Source: Abiotrophia sp938010525 (GTDB lineage Bacteria; Bacillota; Bacilli; Lactobacillales; Aerococcaceae). Taken from it: a stretch of DNA of 64,000 nt. The notes under the pieces are model-generated. The model ran no database searches. It was given only the letters and a program-made list of their open reading frames with translations, and was not told the origin of the DNA. How positions within the stretch are numbered: the first letter of the stretch is position 1; every line of letters starts with the position of its first letter. Positions 1 to 7,574 of the stretch are shown here, piece after piece. The stretch is from NCBI RefSeq assembly GCF_938010525.1, contig NZ_CALLVK010000020.1:1-64000 (forward strand), in the 5' to 3' direction. A program made the translations under genes and the position numbers.

Positions 1-53
1 TATTAGGCACGCCGCCAGCGTTCGTCCTGAGCCAGGATCAAACTCTCATGAAA
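1..53 (-). rRNA. 16S ribosomal RNA, 5' end only (partial)
   Basis: The reverse complement contains the universal 16S 5' motif AGAGTTTGATCCTGGCTCAG followed by the conserved GACGAACGCTGGCGGCG block. The gene runs off the left edge of the window, so only about the first 50 nt are present. The mature 5' end is placed near 53 by comparison with other 16S genes and is approximate. Confidence 0.97.
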
Positions 54-171
54 AAATTCATAAGTCTACTTGACTCATTTCTTTACTAGCTTGTTTTTTA
101 CCCAGCTTGTCTGCTGCCGAATTGTTGGTTGTTCATCAAGTTTCCTCGATGACCCTCACATTCTTGGTGTG

Positions 172-196
172 TCTTTGTTTAGTTTTCAATGTGCTC
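172..196 (-). promoter_or_regulatory. rrn leader with boxA-like antitermination site
   Basis: Between the promoters and the 16S gene the minus strand reads ATTGAAAACTAAACAAAG, a sequence typical of Firmicute pre-16S leaders that resembles the boxA bound by Nus factors. The role in rRNA antitermination is inferred from position and similarity. Confidence 0.5.
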
Positions 197-221
197 GTCG
201 TCACCACGTGACAACTTCTAT

Positions 222-250
222 ATATTAGCACAAGCCTCACTTCCTGTCAA
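222..250 (-). promoter_or_regulatory. rrn promoter P1 (proximal to 16S)
   Basis: On the minus strand, a consensus -35 TTGACA (245-250), a 17-nt spacer and -10 TAATAT (222-227). A-tracts upstream of the -35 resemble an UP element. Confidence 0.88.
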
Positions 251-313
251 CAACTTTTCAGAAGTTTTTTTCGAAGTTTTTGGTCAGTGCTTGTTGCTGG
301 TAGCAACTCATAT

Positions 314-342
314 ATCATATCAGTCTCGGCTATGCTTGTCAA
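314..342 (-). promoter_or_regulatory. rrn promoter P2
   Basis: Minus-strand -35 TTGACA (337-342), 17-nt spacer, -10 TATGAT (314-319), 92 bp upstream of P1. Confidence 0.87.
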
Positions 343-405
343 ACACTTTTTAGCTCTTTTTGGAACTTTTTTCAGTGAATGTTCGTTAGCTCTCAGACCT
401 ACTCT

Positions 406-434
406 ATAATATCATTACAACCGCTTCAGGTCAA
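406..434 (-). promoter_or_regulatory. rrn promoter P3
   Basis: Minus-strand -35 TTGACC (429-434), 17-nt spacer, -10 TATTAT (406-411), 92 bp upstream of P2. Confidence 0.82.
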
Positions 435-493
435 GCCCTTTTTAGGAATTAGCCAGCAGCTTTTTCAGCTGTCGCTGTCGTAAGGACTCTAGT

Positions 494-523
494 AATATAC
501 CATGGTCCACTTACTAGTGTCAA
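494..523 (-). promoter_or_regulatory. rrn promoter P4 (distal)
   Basis: Minus-strand -35 TTGACA (518-523), 18-nt spacer, -10 TATATT (494-499), 89 bp upstream of P3. Confidence 0.78.
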
Positions 524-610
524 CCACTTTTTTTTCATCTTTTTTGGTCTATTTGAAAACTTGTGTTTAAGGCTCTTTGGGGCCCTCTTTGGCCACAAGA
601 TATAGTGGTA

Positions 611-650
611 GAAAAAGACAAGCAGGGAAGTCCATCTGGATCCCTGCTTG
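611..650 (-). terminator. Rho-independent terminator after pgi
   Basis: A perfect 10-bp stem (CAAGCAGGGA / TCCCTGCTTG) followed by a T-rich run on the minus strand. It insulates pgi from the rrn promoters. Confidence 0.85.
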
Positions 651-678
651 ATTCTGCCTATTATTATAGTAGAAAGTC

Positions 679-2022
679 TTATAAGCGGCTGTTCAATTCT
701 GCAGCTAAGTCTTCAAAACCTGGCTTGCCTAAGAGGGCAAACATGTTCTTCTTGTAGGCTTCTACCCCTGGTTGGTCGAATGGGTTAACCCCATTGAGGT
801 AACCAGAAATAGCCACTGCGATTTCGAAGAAGTATACTAAGTAACCTAGGCTGTAGGCGTCCATAGCTGGGATGCTTACGACTAAGTTAGGTACTTGGCC
901 ATCGATGTGAGCCAAGAGTGTCCCTTGGAAGGCTTTGGTGTTAACGAAGTCAACGGTTTGACCTTGTAAGTAACCTAAACCATCGGTATCAACTTCTTGT
1001 TCTGGAATGACCACGTCATGGCGAGGCGTCTCAACCTTGACAACCGTCTCGAAGATGTTGCGACGGCCTTCTTGGATGTATTGACCCAAGGAGTGTAAGT
1101 CAGTAGAGAAGTTAGCACTTGATGGGTAGATGCCCTTGAAGTCTTTCCCTTCTGATTCACCGAAGAGTTGCTTCCACCATTCGTTGAAGAAGGCCATACC
1201 TGGTTCGTAGTTAACCAAGAGTTCGGTTACTTTACCTTTACGGTAGAGTAAGTTACGAATCGCCGCATATTGGTAAGCTTGGTTGCTTGCTAAATCTGCT
1301 TGGCTGTATTCGGCCATAGCAGCTGCTGCCCCTTGCATCATAGCTTGGATGTCGCCACCCGCAACCGCGATTGGCAAGAGACCAACTGGTGTTAAGACAG
1401 TGAAACGTCCGCCGATTGCATCTGGGATAACGAAAGTTTGGTAACCTTCTTGGTCGGCTTCTGCCTTGAGGGCCCCACGCTTAGCGTCAGTGGTTGCATA
1501 GATACGTTTGATGGCTTCTTCCTTACCATACTTAGCAATTAATTTTTCCTTGAGGACACGGAAACCAACGGCTGGTTCAGTAGTGGTCCCTGATTTAGAA
1601 ATAACGTTGATGGAGAAATCACGGTCGCCAATCAAGTCTAATAAGTCATGTAAATAAGTAGAAGAAATGCTGTTACCAGCAAAGACCACTTGTGGCATCC
1701 CCTTACGGCCAGCTTTCATATTATAGAAGCTATCGTTCAAGAACTCGATGGCTGCACGAGCGCCTAGGTATGAACCCCCGATCCCGATAACCACTAAGAC
1801 ATCAGAATCTTGACGGATCTTCTCAGCAGCTGCTTGTACTTGGGCAAATTCTTCCTTGTCGTATGCTTCAGGCCAAGTCACCCAACCAGTGTAGTCGCTA
1901 CCTGCCCCTGTACCTTCACGCAATTGGCGGTCAGCTACGGTCACGTAGTCTTGGAGTTGAGTTAGTTCGTGTTCGCCAAAGAATTTTTTGGCAGTAGAGT
2001 AATCAAATTTAATATGTGCCAT
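679..2022 (-). CDS. pgi: Glucose-6-phosphate isomerase
   Basis: Cytosolic glycolytic enzyme interconverting glucose-6-phosphate and fructose-6-phosphate. The 447 residues match the usual length of Firmicute Pgi. Visible family landmarks are the phosphate-binding segment IGGSYLGARA near residue 81, the signature ISKSGTTTEP at 141-150, and the active-site stretch GESEGKDFKGIYPSSANFST with the downstream DLHSLGQ. A C-terminal YKKNMF carries the expected catalytic lysine. The start ATG is preceded by GAGGTAGG. It has its own terminator and lies just downstream of the S1-domain gene on the same strand, a common neighbour in lactobacilli. Nothing looks broken. Confidence 0.97.
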   Translation of the reverse strand: MAHIKFDYSTAKKFFGEHELTQLQDYVTVADRQLREGTGAGSDYTGWVTWPEAYDKEEFAQVQAAAEKIRQDSDVLVVIGIGGSYLGARAAIEFLNDSFYNMKAGRKGMPQVVFAGNSISSTYLHDLLDLIGDRDFSINVISKSGTTTEPAVGFRVLKEKLIAKYGKEEAIKRIYATTDAKRGALKAEADQEGYQTFVIPDAIGGRFTVLTPVGLLPIAVAGGDIQAMMQGAAAAMAEYSQADLASNQAYQYAAIRNLLYRKGKVTELLVNYEPGMAFFNEWWKQLFGESEGKDFKGIYPSSANFSTDLHSLGQYIQEGRRNIFETVVKVETPRHDVVIPEQEVDTDGLGYLQGQTVDFVNTKAFQGTLLAHIDGQVPNLVVSIPAMDAYSLGYLVYFFEIAVAISGYLNGVNPFDQPGVEAYKKNMFALLGKPGFEDLAAELNSRL

Positions 2023-2059
2023 TTTTTCCTACCTCTTGTCTAGCTAGTATTGGACTAGT

Positions 2060-2461
2060 TTATTTGATTTGTTGCTTGACTTCAAAGCGATCTTCTTCAA
2101 TGGATTGAAGGGCGCTGTCAATCCACTCCGGTAACTTCTTAGCCACACTGGAAAAACCAATGTCAGGCAAATGGCGCTTGGCGCGCTTCTTGGTCCGGGC
2201 TGGATACGGCGGGGTGTTGAGCTTCATCAAGACCCGCATGGACAGGCTAATCTTCTTGGTATATTCATCAATATCAATGACCATGACCTTGACCTTGTCG
2301 CCTACCTTAATCTGGTTGCTGAGCTCATTCATGTAGCCATGCTTGCACTCGGAAATATGAACCAGACCTTGTTCGGTTGGCGAGAGACCTACGAAGACGC
2401 CATAATTTTGGATGCCTGTGATTTGGCCTTCAACGATATCGCCTATTTTAAATTCAGTCAT
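2060..2461 (-). CDS. cvfD: S1 RNA-binding domain protein, CvfD/YugI-like
   Basis: A 133-residue protein with one S1 (OB-fold) RNA-binding domain over residues 4-75: IGDIVEGQITGIQNYGVF, then GLVHIS and DKVKVMVIDID. A basic linker follows (RTKKRAKRH) and a C-terminal segment. This matches the family of B. subtilis YugI (general stress protein 13) and pneumococcal CvfD, described as a post-transcriptional regulator. Its position next to pgi is common in Lactobacillales. The start is placed at the ATG whose upstream region forms the short hairpin at 2462-2477. The RNA targets cannot be read from the sequence. Confidence 0.88.
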   Translation of the reverse strand: MTEFKIGDIVEGQITGIQNYGVFVGLSPTEQGLVHISECKHGYMNELSNQIKVGDKVKVMVIDIDEYTKKISLSMRVLMKLNTPPYPARTKKRAKRHLPDIGFSSVAKKLPEWIDSALQSIEEDRFEVKQQIK

Positions 2462-2477
2462 AGGATGTCACCATCCT
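2462..2477 (-). promoter_or_regulatory. Hairpin at the ribosome binding site of the S1-domain gene
   Basis: A 6-bp inverted repeat (AGGATG / CATCCT) with a 4-nt loop lies immediately before the start codon. The best SD candidate (GGTGA) falls in the loop and stem. This could affect translation, but no evidence beyond the sequence supports it. Confidence 0.4.
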
Positions 2478-2480
2478 TGC

Positions 2481-3065
2481 TTATTCTAACACATCAATCG
2501 TCTCAATCACAACAGGTTCTACCGGTTTATCTTGGAGACCGGTAACAACTTTATTGATTGCAATGACGACATCCATGCCTTCTACCACATGACCGAAGAC
2601 CGTGTGGCGTTGGTCCAACCAAGGTGTCCCACCCTCTGTCGCATAGGCTGCCACAATTTCTTCAGGGAAGCCCAGTTCCTGCATTTGGCCCAACATGGTG
2701 CTTGGTACATTGCTAGCTGTTACGATAAAGAATTGGCTGCCGTTAGTATTAGGCCCTGCGTTAGCCATGGAAAGGGCCCCCTTCAAGTTGTAGAGCTCTC
2801 GTGAGAACTCATCTTCGAAGCTCTCGCCATAGATGCTCTCGCCACCCATACCGGTACCGCTTGGGTCGCCCCCTTGAATCATGAAGTCTTCAATGACCCG
2901 GTGGAAAATCACGCCGTCATAGTAGCCTTGCTTAGCAAGACCAACGAAGTTAGCCACGGTCTTAGGTGCTAGTTCTGGGAAGAGGGCTACCTTGATGTCA
3001 CCGTGGTTGGTTTTAATTAAAGCATGTAAGCTGGCTTGGGCCAGATCAAGTTGTGGATATGTCAT
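2481..3065 (-). CDS. ppiB: Cyclophilin-type peptidyl-prolyl cis-trans isomerase
   Basis: Assists proline isomerisation during protein folding. The 194-residue protein has no signal peptide or lipobox, so it should be cytosolic. The cyclophilin core is clear: FHRVIEDFMIQGGDPSGTGMGG near 55-76, with the catalytic arginine in FHRV, then SMANAGPNTNGSQFFI and HTVFGHVVEGMDVV. An insertion between the last two blocks is normal for the larger Firmicute form. An AGGAGG SD lies 7 nt before the ATG. It ends 19 bp before the S1-domain gene, so the two are probably co-transcribed. Confidence 0.93.
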   Translation of the reverse strand: MTYPQLDLAQASLHALIKTNHGDIKVALFPELAPKTVANFVGLAKQGYYDGVIFHRVIEDFMIQGGDPSGTGMGGESIYGESFEDEFSRELYNLKGALSMANAGPNTNGSQFFIVTASNVPSTMLGQMQELGFPEEIVAAYATEGGTPWLDQRHTVFGHVVEGMDVVIAINKVVTGLQDKPVEPVVIETIDVLE

Positions 3066-3254
3066 GAATCATCCTCCTATTGTTAATGGTTGAATATCAT
3101 CTATATGATACACTAAATCCCGTCAGATTCAAATCAAAAGTGACCTTCTCATGATTTTTCTTGAGAATTTACGGCTTCCTACTAGTTTCAAGTCGCATTT
3201 TTTGATATTATCTAATAGATACCTGTATAAGGAGAAGGAGGGACCCCCCCACTT

Positions 3255-3743
3255 ATGAATACCATATTGCTGACATCTCTTGTCGCGATTCTCTTCACTC
3301 AAGCTATTAAATACCCTATTGCCCTCGTGACTAACCGTCATAAGGTCAAAGTAAATATTGTCATGACCACTGGCGGCATGCCAAGTTCCCATTCGGCCGC
3401 AGTTAGCAGCCTGATTACCAGCCTGGTGCTGGAATACGGCTTTGAATCCCCTCTGGTGGCCATTGCCACTATCTTCGGGGTCATCGTCATGTTTGACTCC
3501 ATGGGCGTGCGTCGCCAGAGTGGTGAGCAGGGTCTTCTGCTCAACCTCTTAGCTAAGCGTCGCCTGCAAGACCCGGAGATCCAAGCTGACTTCCGCCGTC
3601 TGCAAGAAAGCCACGACATCGATCACTATGAAGATATGATCATCGAAAAATACCTGGGCCATCGCCCCACCGAAGTGGTGGTCGGCGTCTTAGTCGGCGT
3701 TCTAGTCGCCTTCGTCAGCCGGGCCATCTATCTCAGTCTCTAA
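3255..3743 (+). CDS. Divergent PAP2-family membrane protein (DUF212, YuiD-like)
   Basis: A 162-residue integral membrane protein. It has the DUF212 layout: a first hydrophobic helix, TQAIKYPI, then GGMPSSHSAAVSSL (the PAP2-type SxxH block, about residues 40-53), FDSMGVRRQSGEQ, and a C-terminal hydrophobic helix after GHRPTEV. DUF212 proteins are distant relatives of PAP2 acid phosphatases, and the substrate is unknown. The only SD (GGAGG) lies 13 nt from the ATG, separated by a run of seven C residues, which is a longer spacing than in neighbouring genes. It is transcribed away from the cyclophilin gene. Confidence 0.85.
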   Translation: MNTILLTSLVAILFTQAIKYPIALVTNRHKVKVNIVMTTGGMPSSHSAAVSSLITSLVLEYGFESPLVAIATIFGVIVMFDSMGVRRQSGEQGLLLNLLAKRRLQDPEIQADFRRLQESHDIDHYEDMIIEKYLGHRPTEVVVGVLVGVLVAFVSRAIYLSL

Positions 3744-3750
3744 GAAATCT

Positions 3751-3783
3751 GGTGCAAGGACCCTGGACTTGCCCTTTTCTTTT
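3751..3783 (+). terminator. Probable terminator after the YuiD-like gene
   Basis: A GCAAG / CTTGC stem extended by GG/CC and followed by TTTTCTTTT on the plus strand, directly after the stop codon. The stem is not perfect. Confidence 0.5.
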
Positions 3784-3819
3784 GCCTTAAAAACTATGAT
3801 TGAATAAGGAGTCCCTACT

Positions 3820-4824
3820 ATGTCTCAAATTTACGACATCACCATCATCGGTGGCGGGCCGGTCGGCCTCTATGCTGCCTTTTACGCCGGCATGCGCCAG
3901 GCCAAAACCAAAATCATCGAAAGCCTGGACCTACTGGGTGGCCAGCCAGCCCACCTCTATCCTGAGAAGGCCATCTACGATATTCCGGCCCACTACCAAA
4001 TCAAGGGGGGCGACCTCACCCAGTCCCTGATTCAACAACTGGGCCACTTCGACACCACCATCTGTACCGGCCAGGAAGCCCGTCAACTAATCCAACATGA
4101 AGATGAGGACGGCAAGCCCTACTATGAAATTCAGACCCCGCAAGCCAGTCATTTTAGCCGCGCGGTTATTATCGCCGTAGGCAACGGGGCCTTCCGTCCT
4201 CGTAAATTGGACTTGCCCGAGGCGTCAGACTTTGAAGGAAAATCGCTTCATTACTTTGTCCGCCAACCTGAGGCCTTCCAAGATCGGGTCGTAGCCATCT
4301 GTGGCGGGGGCGACTCGGCGGTTGACTGGGCCTTAGCCCTTGAACCCTACGCTAAGCAAGTCCACCTAATTCACCGCAGACCCCAATTCCGGGCCCACGA
4401 ACACAGCGTTAGCTTGCTAGAAGCTTCTAGCGTCAAGATTTGGACCCCTTATATTCCAGTTGCCCTCCATGGCCAAGACGGCCAGCTTGACCACCTAACC
4501 TTGCAAGTGCCACGCCAAGAAGAAAGCGTCGACTTATCCGTCGATGACTTCATCGTTAGCTATGGTTTCGTCTCTTCCTTGGGCGAAATCGCCAAGTGGC
4601 CCCTTACCATCAAGCGTCAGACTATCGAGACCGGCAGCTGCCACCAAACTAATTTGCCAGCTGTCTATGCCATCGGGGATATTGCCCAATACCAAGGCAA
4701 GACCAAGCTGATTGCGACTGGTTTTGGTGAAGCCACTACAGCGATTAGCCACGCCATGGCCAGCCTCTATCCAGAGCGCAACAATCTACATGTTCACAGT
4801 TCCTCCCTTTTCGAGGATAGATAA
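3820..4824 (+). CDS. Ferredoxin/flavodoxin-NADP+ reductase, thioredoxin-reductase-like (YumC type)
   Basis: Flavoenzyme expected to move electrons between NADPH and ferredoxin or flavodoxin. The 334-residue length fits the YumC-type family. An FAD-binding Rossmann motif GGGPVGLYAAFYAG sits at residues 11-24, and LLGGQPAHLYPEK, which replaces the redox CxxC region of true thioredoxin reductases, is near 39. The NADPH-binding GGGDSAVDWA lies near 162-171, and YAIGDIAQY, which contacts FAD, is near 278-286. No CxxC pair is present, which excludes thioredoxin reductase. An AAGGAG SD lies 8 nt upstream. It ends in a bidirectional terminator shared with the convergent ohr gene. Confidence 0.93.
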   Translation: MSQIYDITIIGGGPVGLYAAFYAGMRQAKTKIIESLDLLGGQPAHLYPEKAIYDIPAHYQIKGGDLTQSLIQQLGHFDTTICTGQEARQLIQHEDEDGKPYYEIQTPQASHFSRAVIIAVGNGAFRPRKLDLPEASDFEGKSLHYFVRQPEAFQDRVVAICGGGDSAVDWALALEPYAKQVHLIHRRPQFRAHEHSVSLLEASSVKIWTPYIPVALHGQDGQLDHLTLQVPRQEESVDLSVDDFIVSYGFVSSLGEIAKWPLTIKRQTIETGSCHQTNLPAVYAIGDIAQYQGKTKLIATGFGEATTAISHAMASLYPERNNLHVHSSSLFEDR

Positions 4825-4852
4825 AAAGACGAGGCCTAGGCCTCGTCTTTAT
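4823..4852. terminator. Bidirectional terminator between ferredoxin reductase and ohr
   Basis: A near-perfect palindrome (AAAGACGAGGCC / GGCCTCGTCTTT) with T-rich flanks on both strands, between two convergent genes. Confidence 0.88.
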
Positions 4853-4857
4853 TTTGC

Positions 4858-5268
4858 TTATTCAGCTACTAATTCTACTTCAATATTGCCTTTAACTGCC
4901 TTAGTATAAGGGCAGATGTTTTCTGTCTCTTGAACATAGCGTAAGGTTTCTTCTGGGCTCAAACCTTCAATGGATACAATTAATTTAGCTGCTAGGTGCA
5001 AGCTGTTAGTATCTGGTAGGTCGCCTAAGAGCACTACTTCAGCGCGCACTTGACGTTGACGGTCGCCTAAGCCATCACGTTGTAATGGGAAGGACAAAGC
5101 CCCATTGAAGCAGGCAGATAAACCAGCGGCGAAGAGTTCTTCAGGGTTGGTGTAGCCTTCTTTTTTAGCCATGCTAGTCTTAAGGTTTAAGTCCCCGGTT
5201 ACGGATTTAACTTCGCCATCACGGCCACCTGTGTTCACGACGGTTGATAATGAAATTTTTTTGCTCAT
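4858..5268 (-). CDS. ohr: Organic hydroperoxide resistance protein (Ohr/OsmC family)
   Basis: Thiol-dependent peroxidase that reduces organic hydroperoxides. The 136-residue product has the Ohr arrangement of two reactive cysteines: GLSACFNGAL near residue 52 and ENICPYTKAVKGN near 116, where the CPY motif is characteristic of Ohr rather than of OsmC. The reading frame is open further upstream, but the start is taken at the ATG preceded by a GAGGAGG SD, which gives the normal family length. It is transcribed alone, converging on the reductase gene. No OhrR is adjacent. Confidence 0.9.
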   Translation of the reverse strand: MSKKISLSTVVNTGGRDGEVKSVTGDLNLKTSMAKKEGYTNPEELFAAGLSACFNGALSFPLQRDGLGDRQRQVRAEVVLLGDLPDTNSLHLAAKLIVSIEGLSPEETLRYVQETENICPYTKAVKGNIEVELVAE

Positions 5269-5336
5269 ACTTACTTCCTCCTCTGTTAGGTTACCTTCAT
5301 TATAACATAAGCCTGAGCTTAGCGTGCTCAGGATGC

Positions 5337-5957
5337 TCAGGATGTTTGAGGAGCGAAAGACTTTGCGAAAAGCCAAGACCCTAGGCCATAGAGAACCAGA
5401 ATAAGTGCCGTCAGCCCCAAGAAATAAGACTGGGGCAGAATCCAGATGACGGGGTCCAGACGCGGATCGAAGAGCCAGAGCTCATTAGCGAAGAAGAGCC
5501 GGTGGAAGACCACAAAGGCTTGGTCAAAGAAGAGGATAATGCCGCTCGCTAAGAGGGCTAGGCCCCACTGACCCTGCTTAAGCGCCTGCCAATAGGACCA
5601 GGAGTTGAATTGGCCTTGACGGGCCCAACGCCAGATGAGGACATTGAACAGGAGAGCTAACAAGACCAGGCCGATTATGAGCGTCCGAACCTCAGCAAAG
5701 TGCTGGCGCCCCCCGGCTGAACTGGCAAAGTGCGCCAGCTCCAGGCTGGGCCGCCAGACTTGCCAGAGATAGGTCCAGATGCGCATAAAGTCATCATAGA
5801 TTGCCACCTTTGACAGGCCTGCAATGTGGGGAACCCAGCCTAGTTGCAGATAGGCCCCATAGAGCAGAGGCGCTAAGATGACGGTGCCCAGAACGGCATT
5901 GGCCAGGCCACCCAAGAGACTGACTCCCGCCCGAATCCAGGTCCATATTTGTTCCAT
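5337..5957 (-). CDS. TIGR01906-type integral membrane protein (DUF1461)
   Basis: A membrane protein of unknown function, 206 residues, with about five hydrophobic segments: near 10-35, then 98-114, 133-155 and 185-202. The first extracellular stretch contains YLQLGWVPHIAGLSK and the IYDDFMRIWTYL block common in this family. It lies directly downstream of the YutF-like phosphatase. The chosen ATG has GGGAG about 8 nt upstream and overlaps the preceding stop region. An in-frame TTG five codons earlier is less likely. In lactobacilli the order YutD - HAD phosphatase - this membrane protein is conserved, which supports the call. Confidence 0.8.
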   Translation of the reverse strand: MEQIWTWIRAGVSLLGGLANAVLGTVILAPLLYGAYLQLGWVPHIAGLSKVAIYDDFMRIWTYLWQVWRPSLELAHFASSAGGRQHFAEVRTLIIGLVLLALLFNVLIWRWARQGQFNSWSYWQALKQGQWGLALLASGIILFFDQAFVVFHRLFFANELWLFDPRLDPVIWILPQSYFLGLTALILVLYGLGSWLFAKSFAPQTS

Positions 5958-5959
5958 GA

Positions 5960-6730
5960 CTAGAGCTCCCAAGTGGACAGATCTGGCCGGACGTAGGTTG
6001 GTTGCACTGGCACGGAATTGAGATCTTCTTCTTGAGTAAAGCCTGTCAGAACTAACAAAGTATCCATACCGGCATTAATCCCCACCTTGATGTCGGTCTC
6101 GTAGTTATCACCAATCATGAGGACTTGATCCTTGGTCAAGCCCAGGGTATGGAGACCGCCCTCCAGAATAGGACTGAAAGGTTTGCCCATAACGACCGGT
6201 TCTACCTGACTGGCATACTGGATAAAGGAAGTCAAGGCCCCTGAGCTTGGCATCATGCCCCGTTCAGTTGGGATATTGCTGTCGGTATTGGTCACCAAGA
6301 AGGCCGCACCATTACGGATAGCTAGGACCGCAATGGACAGGGCTTCATAGGTGGTATGGCGGTCCAAGGCTTGGACCACCACTTGGGCCGATTCATCTTC
6401 CACTAGCCTGAAGCCGGCTGCTGCCACTTGTTCCTTAAGGGGCGCTTCGCCCACTACATAGACCGTTTGCCCCTCATGGTGGGCATGTAGATAGTCGATA
6501 ATGGCCATGGCGGAGGTATAGACATGCTTCTCGGTTACAGGCAATTCATACTGGGTGCTGAGGGCCTGGGCCACTTGAGCAGCCGAGCGCGTCGCATTAT
6601 TGGTAATGAAGAGGAAGGGAATGTCTTGCGCCACTAACTTCTTAATGAAGGCTTCGGCTGTCGGAATACGATTCTTGCCGAAGTAGACCGTTCCATCTAA
6701 ATCAATCAAATAACCTGCGTAGTCTTTCAT
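5960..6730 (-). CDS. yutF: HAD-superfamily IIA phosphatase, YutF/NagD-like
   Basis: Cytosolic phosphatase of the HAD IIA group, 256 residues. The nucleophile motif is LIDLDGTVY near residues 9-17 (D10 and D12 expected), followed by the Thr motif FLFITNNATRS near 39-49, the conserved lysine in VMGKPFSPI near 180, and the acidic motif MIGDNYETDIKVG near 205-217. Family substrates include small phosphorylated sugars and nucleotides, and the one here is unknown. An AGGAGG SD precedes the ATG. It is co-directional with yutD upstream and the membrane protein downstream, with almost no spacing, so one operon is likely. Confidence 0.93.
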   Translation of the reverse strand: MKDYAGYLIDLDGTVYFGKNRIPTAEAFIKKLVAQDIPFLFITNNATRSAAQVAQALSTQYELPVTEKHVYTSAMAIIDYLHAHHEGQTVYVVGEAPLKEQVAAAGFRLVEDESAQVVVQALDRHTTYEALSIAVLAIRNGAAFLVTNTDSNIPTERGMMPSSGALTSFIQYASQVEPVVMGKPFSPILEGGLHTLGLTKDQVLMIGDNYETDIKVGINAGMDTLLVLTGFTQEEDLNSVPVQPTYVRPDLSTWEL

Positions 6731-6739
6731 AGGGACCTC

Positions 6740-7408
6740 CTAAGGGTTGGTTTTGTTCTTTTGCTTGATGACAAAGTTATTCTTACGTTGCTTGGCAGCG
6801 GCTGGCGCCTGTTTAGGGGCCGCCTGATCGCTAACGGCTGGGCGACGGTTACGCTTCTTGAACGGCTTCTTGCCACCCTTGGCTGGCGCATCCACCTTAT
6901 TGCCCTTGAAGCGGTTAGGATCTTCCTTGACTTGGATTTTAGCTAACTGCTTGGTTTCGCCCACCTTTTTATCGATTGGGGCCGGCTTAGTCTTAGCCTT
7001 GTCTTTAAGTTTGGCGTATTTAGCCACTTCCCGCTCCTTGGCTAGGACGAAGTAACGGCAACCAAAGTTACAGTATTCATTGAGGTAGTCTTCTAGGAAA
7101 TCAATGGTCTGGTCCTTGGGCACCTTGGCCTGGCCGATTTGATAGAAGCCTCGCAGGCGTAACTGTTCAAAGCCCCAGTCCCCCACGATGAAGTCGAACT
7201 TCTCGAAGTATTCTTGGTAGCGATTCTCGAAAGCTAGCAAGTCGAAGCCCTCACGATAGTTGAGGACCAATTGATAAGGTTCCTCCTTAATCAGCAGATG
7301 GTCTTCGTTAATTTGGCGAATTTGCTTGTCTTCTTGGACTTGGTCCTGACTAACGTCGGTCAGGATGGAGTCGATTTGATAGGATATATTATTATCGCGT
7401 TGGGTCAT
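6740..7408 (-). CDS. yutD: YutD-like protein (DUF1027) with basic C-terminal extension
   Basis: A 222-residue protein. The N-terminal half (about residues 30-135) is the YutD/DUF1027 domain, with YQLVLNYREGFDLLAFENRY, FDFIVGDWGFEQLRLRGFY and NEYCNFGCRYFVLAK. The last 80 residues are lysine- and proline-rich, low-complexity and probably disordered, ending in FVIKQKNKTNP, which suggests nucleic-acid or ribosome contact. Function is unknown. It sits 9 bp upstream of the YutF-like gene in a likely three-gene operon. A GGAG SD lies about 8 nt before the ATG. Confidence 0.88.
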   Translation of the reverse strand: MTQRDNNISYQIDSILTDVSQDQVQEDKQIRQINEDHLLIKEEPYQLVLNYREGFDLLAFENRYQEYFEKFDFIVGDWGFEQLRLRGFYQIGQAKVPKDQTIDFLEDYLNEYCNFGCRYFVLAKEREVAKYAKLKDKAKTKPAPIDKKVGETKQLAKIQVKEDPNRFKGNKVDAPAKGGKKPFKKRNRRPAVSDQAAPKQAPAAAKQRKNNFVIKQKNKTNP

Positions 7409-7502
7409 GCCTTTAGCTCCTTTACTACTATGTCTCGTTCCTTCCTATTATAGCAAATTCTGGCCCTGCAAGCTATGGAATTCTCTGGGCCAAGTCACTC
7501 GA

Positions 7503-7548
7503 CAAAAAAGCCCGCTCATTCAGCTTATGGCGAACTGAATGACCGGAC
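7503..7548 (-). terminator. Terminator after the glycerol-dehydrogenase-like gene
   Basis: An 8-bp stem (TCATTCAG / CTGAATGA) followed by GGGCTTTTTT on the minus strand. Confidence 0.72.
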
Positions 7549-7574
7549 CGATCTTATGGAAGCAGAAATTAGAA

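Noticed and set aside
563..757. A plus-strand gene over the pgi terminator
   Set aside because: It overlaps the terminator and the 3' end of pgi, has no SD and no known similarity.
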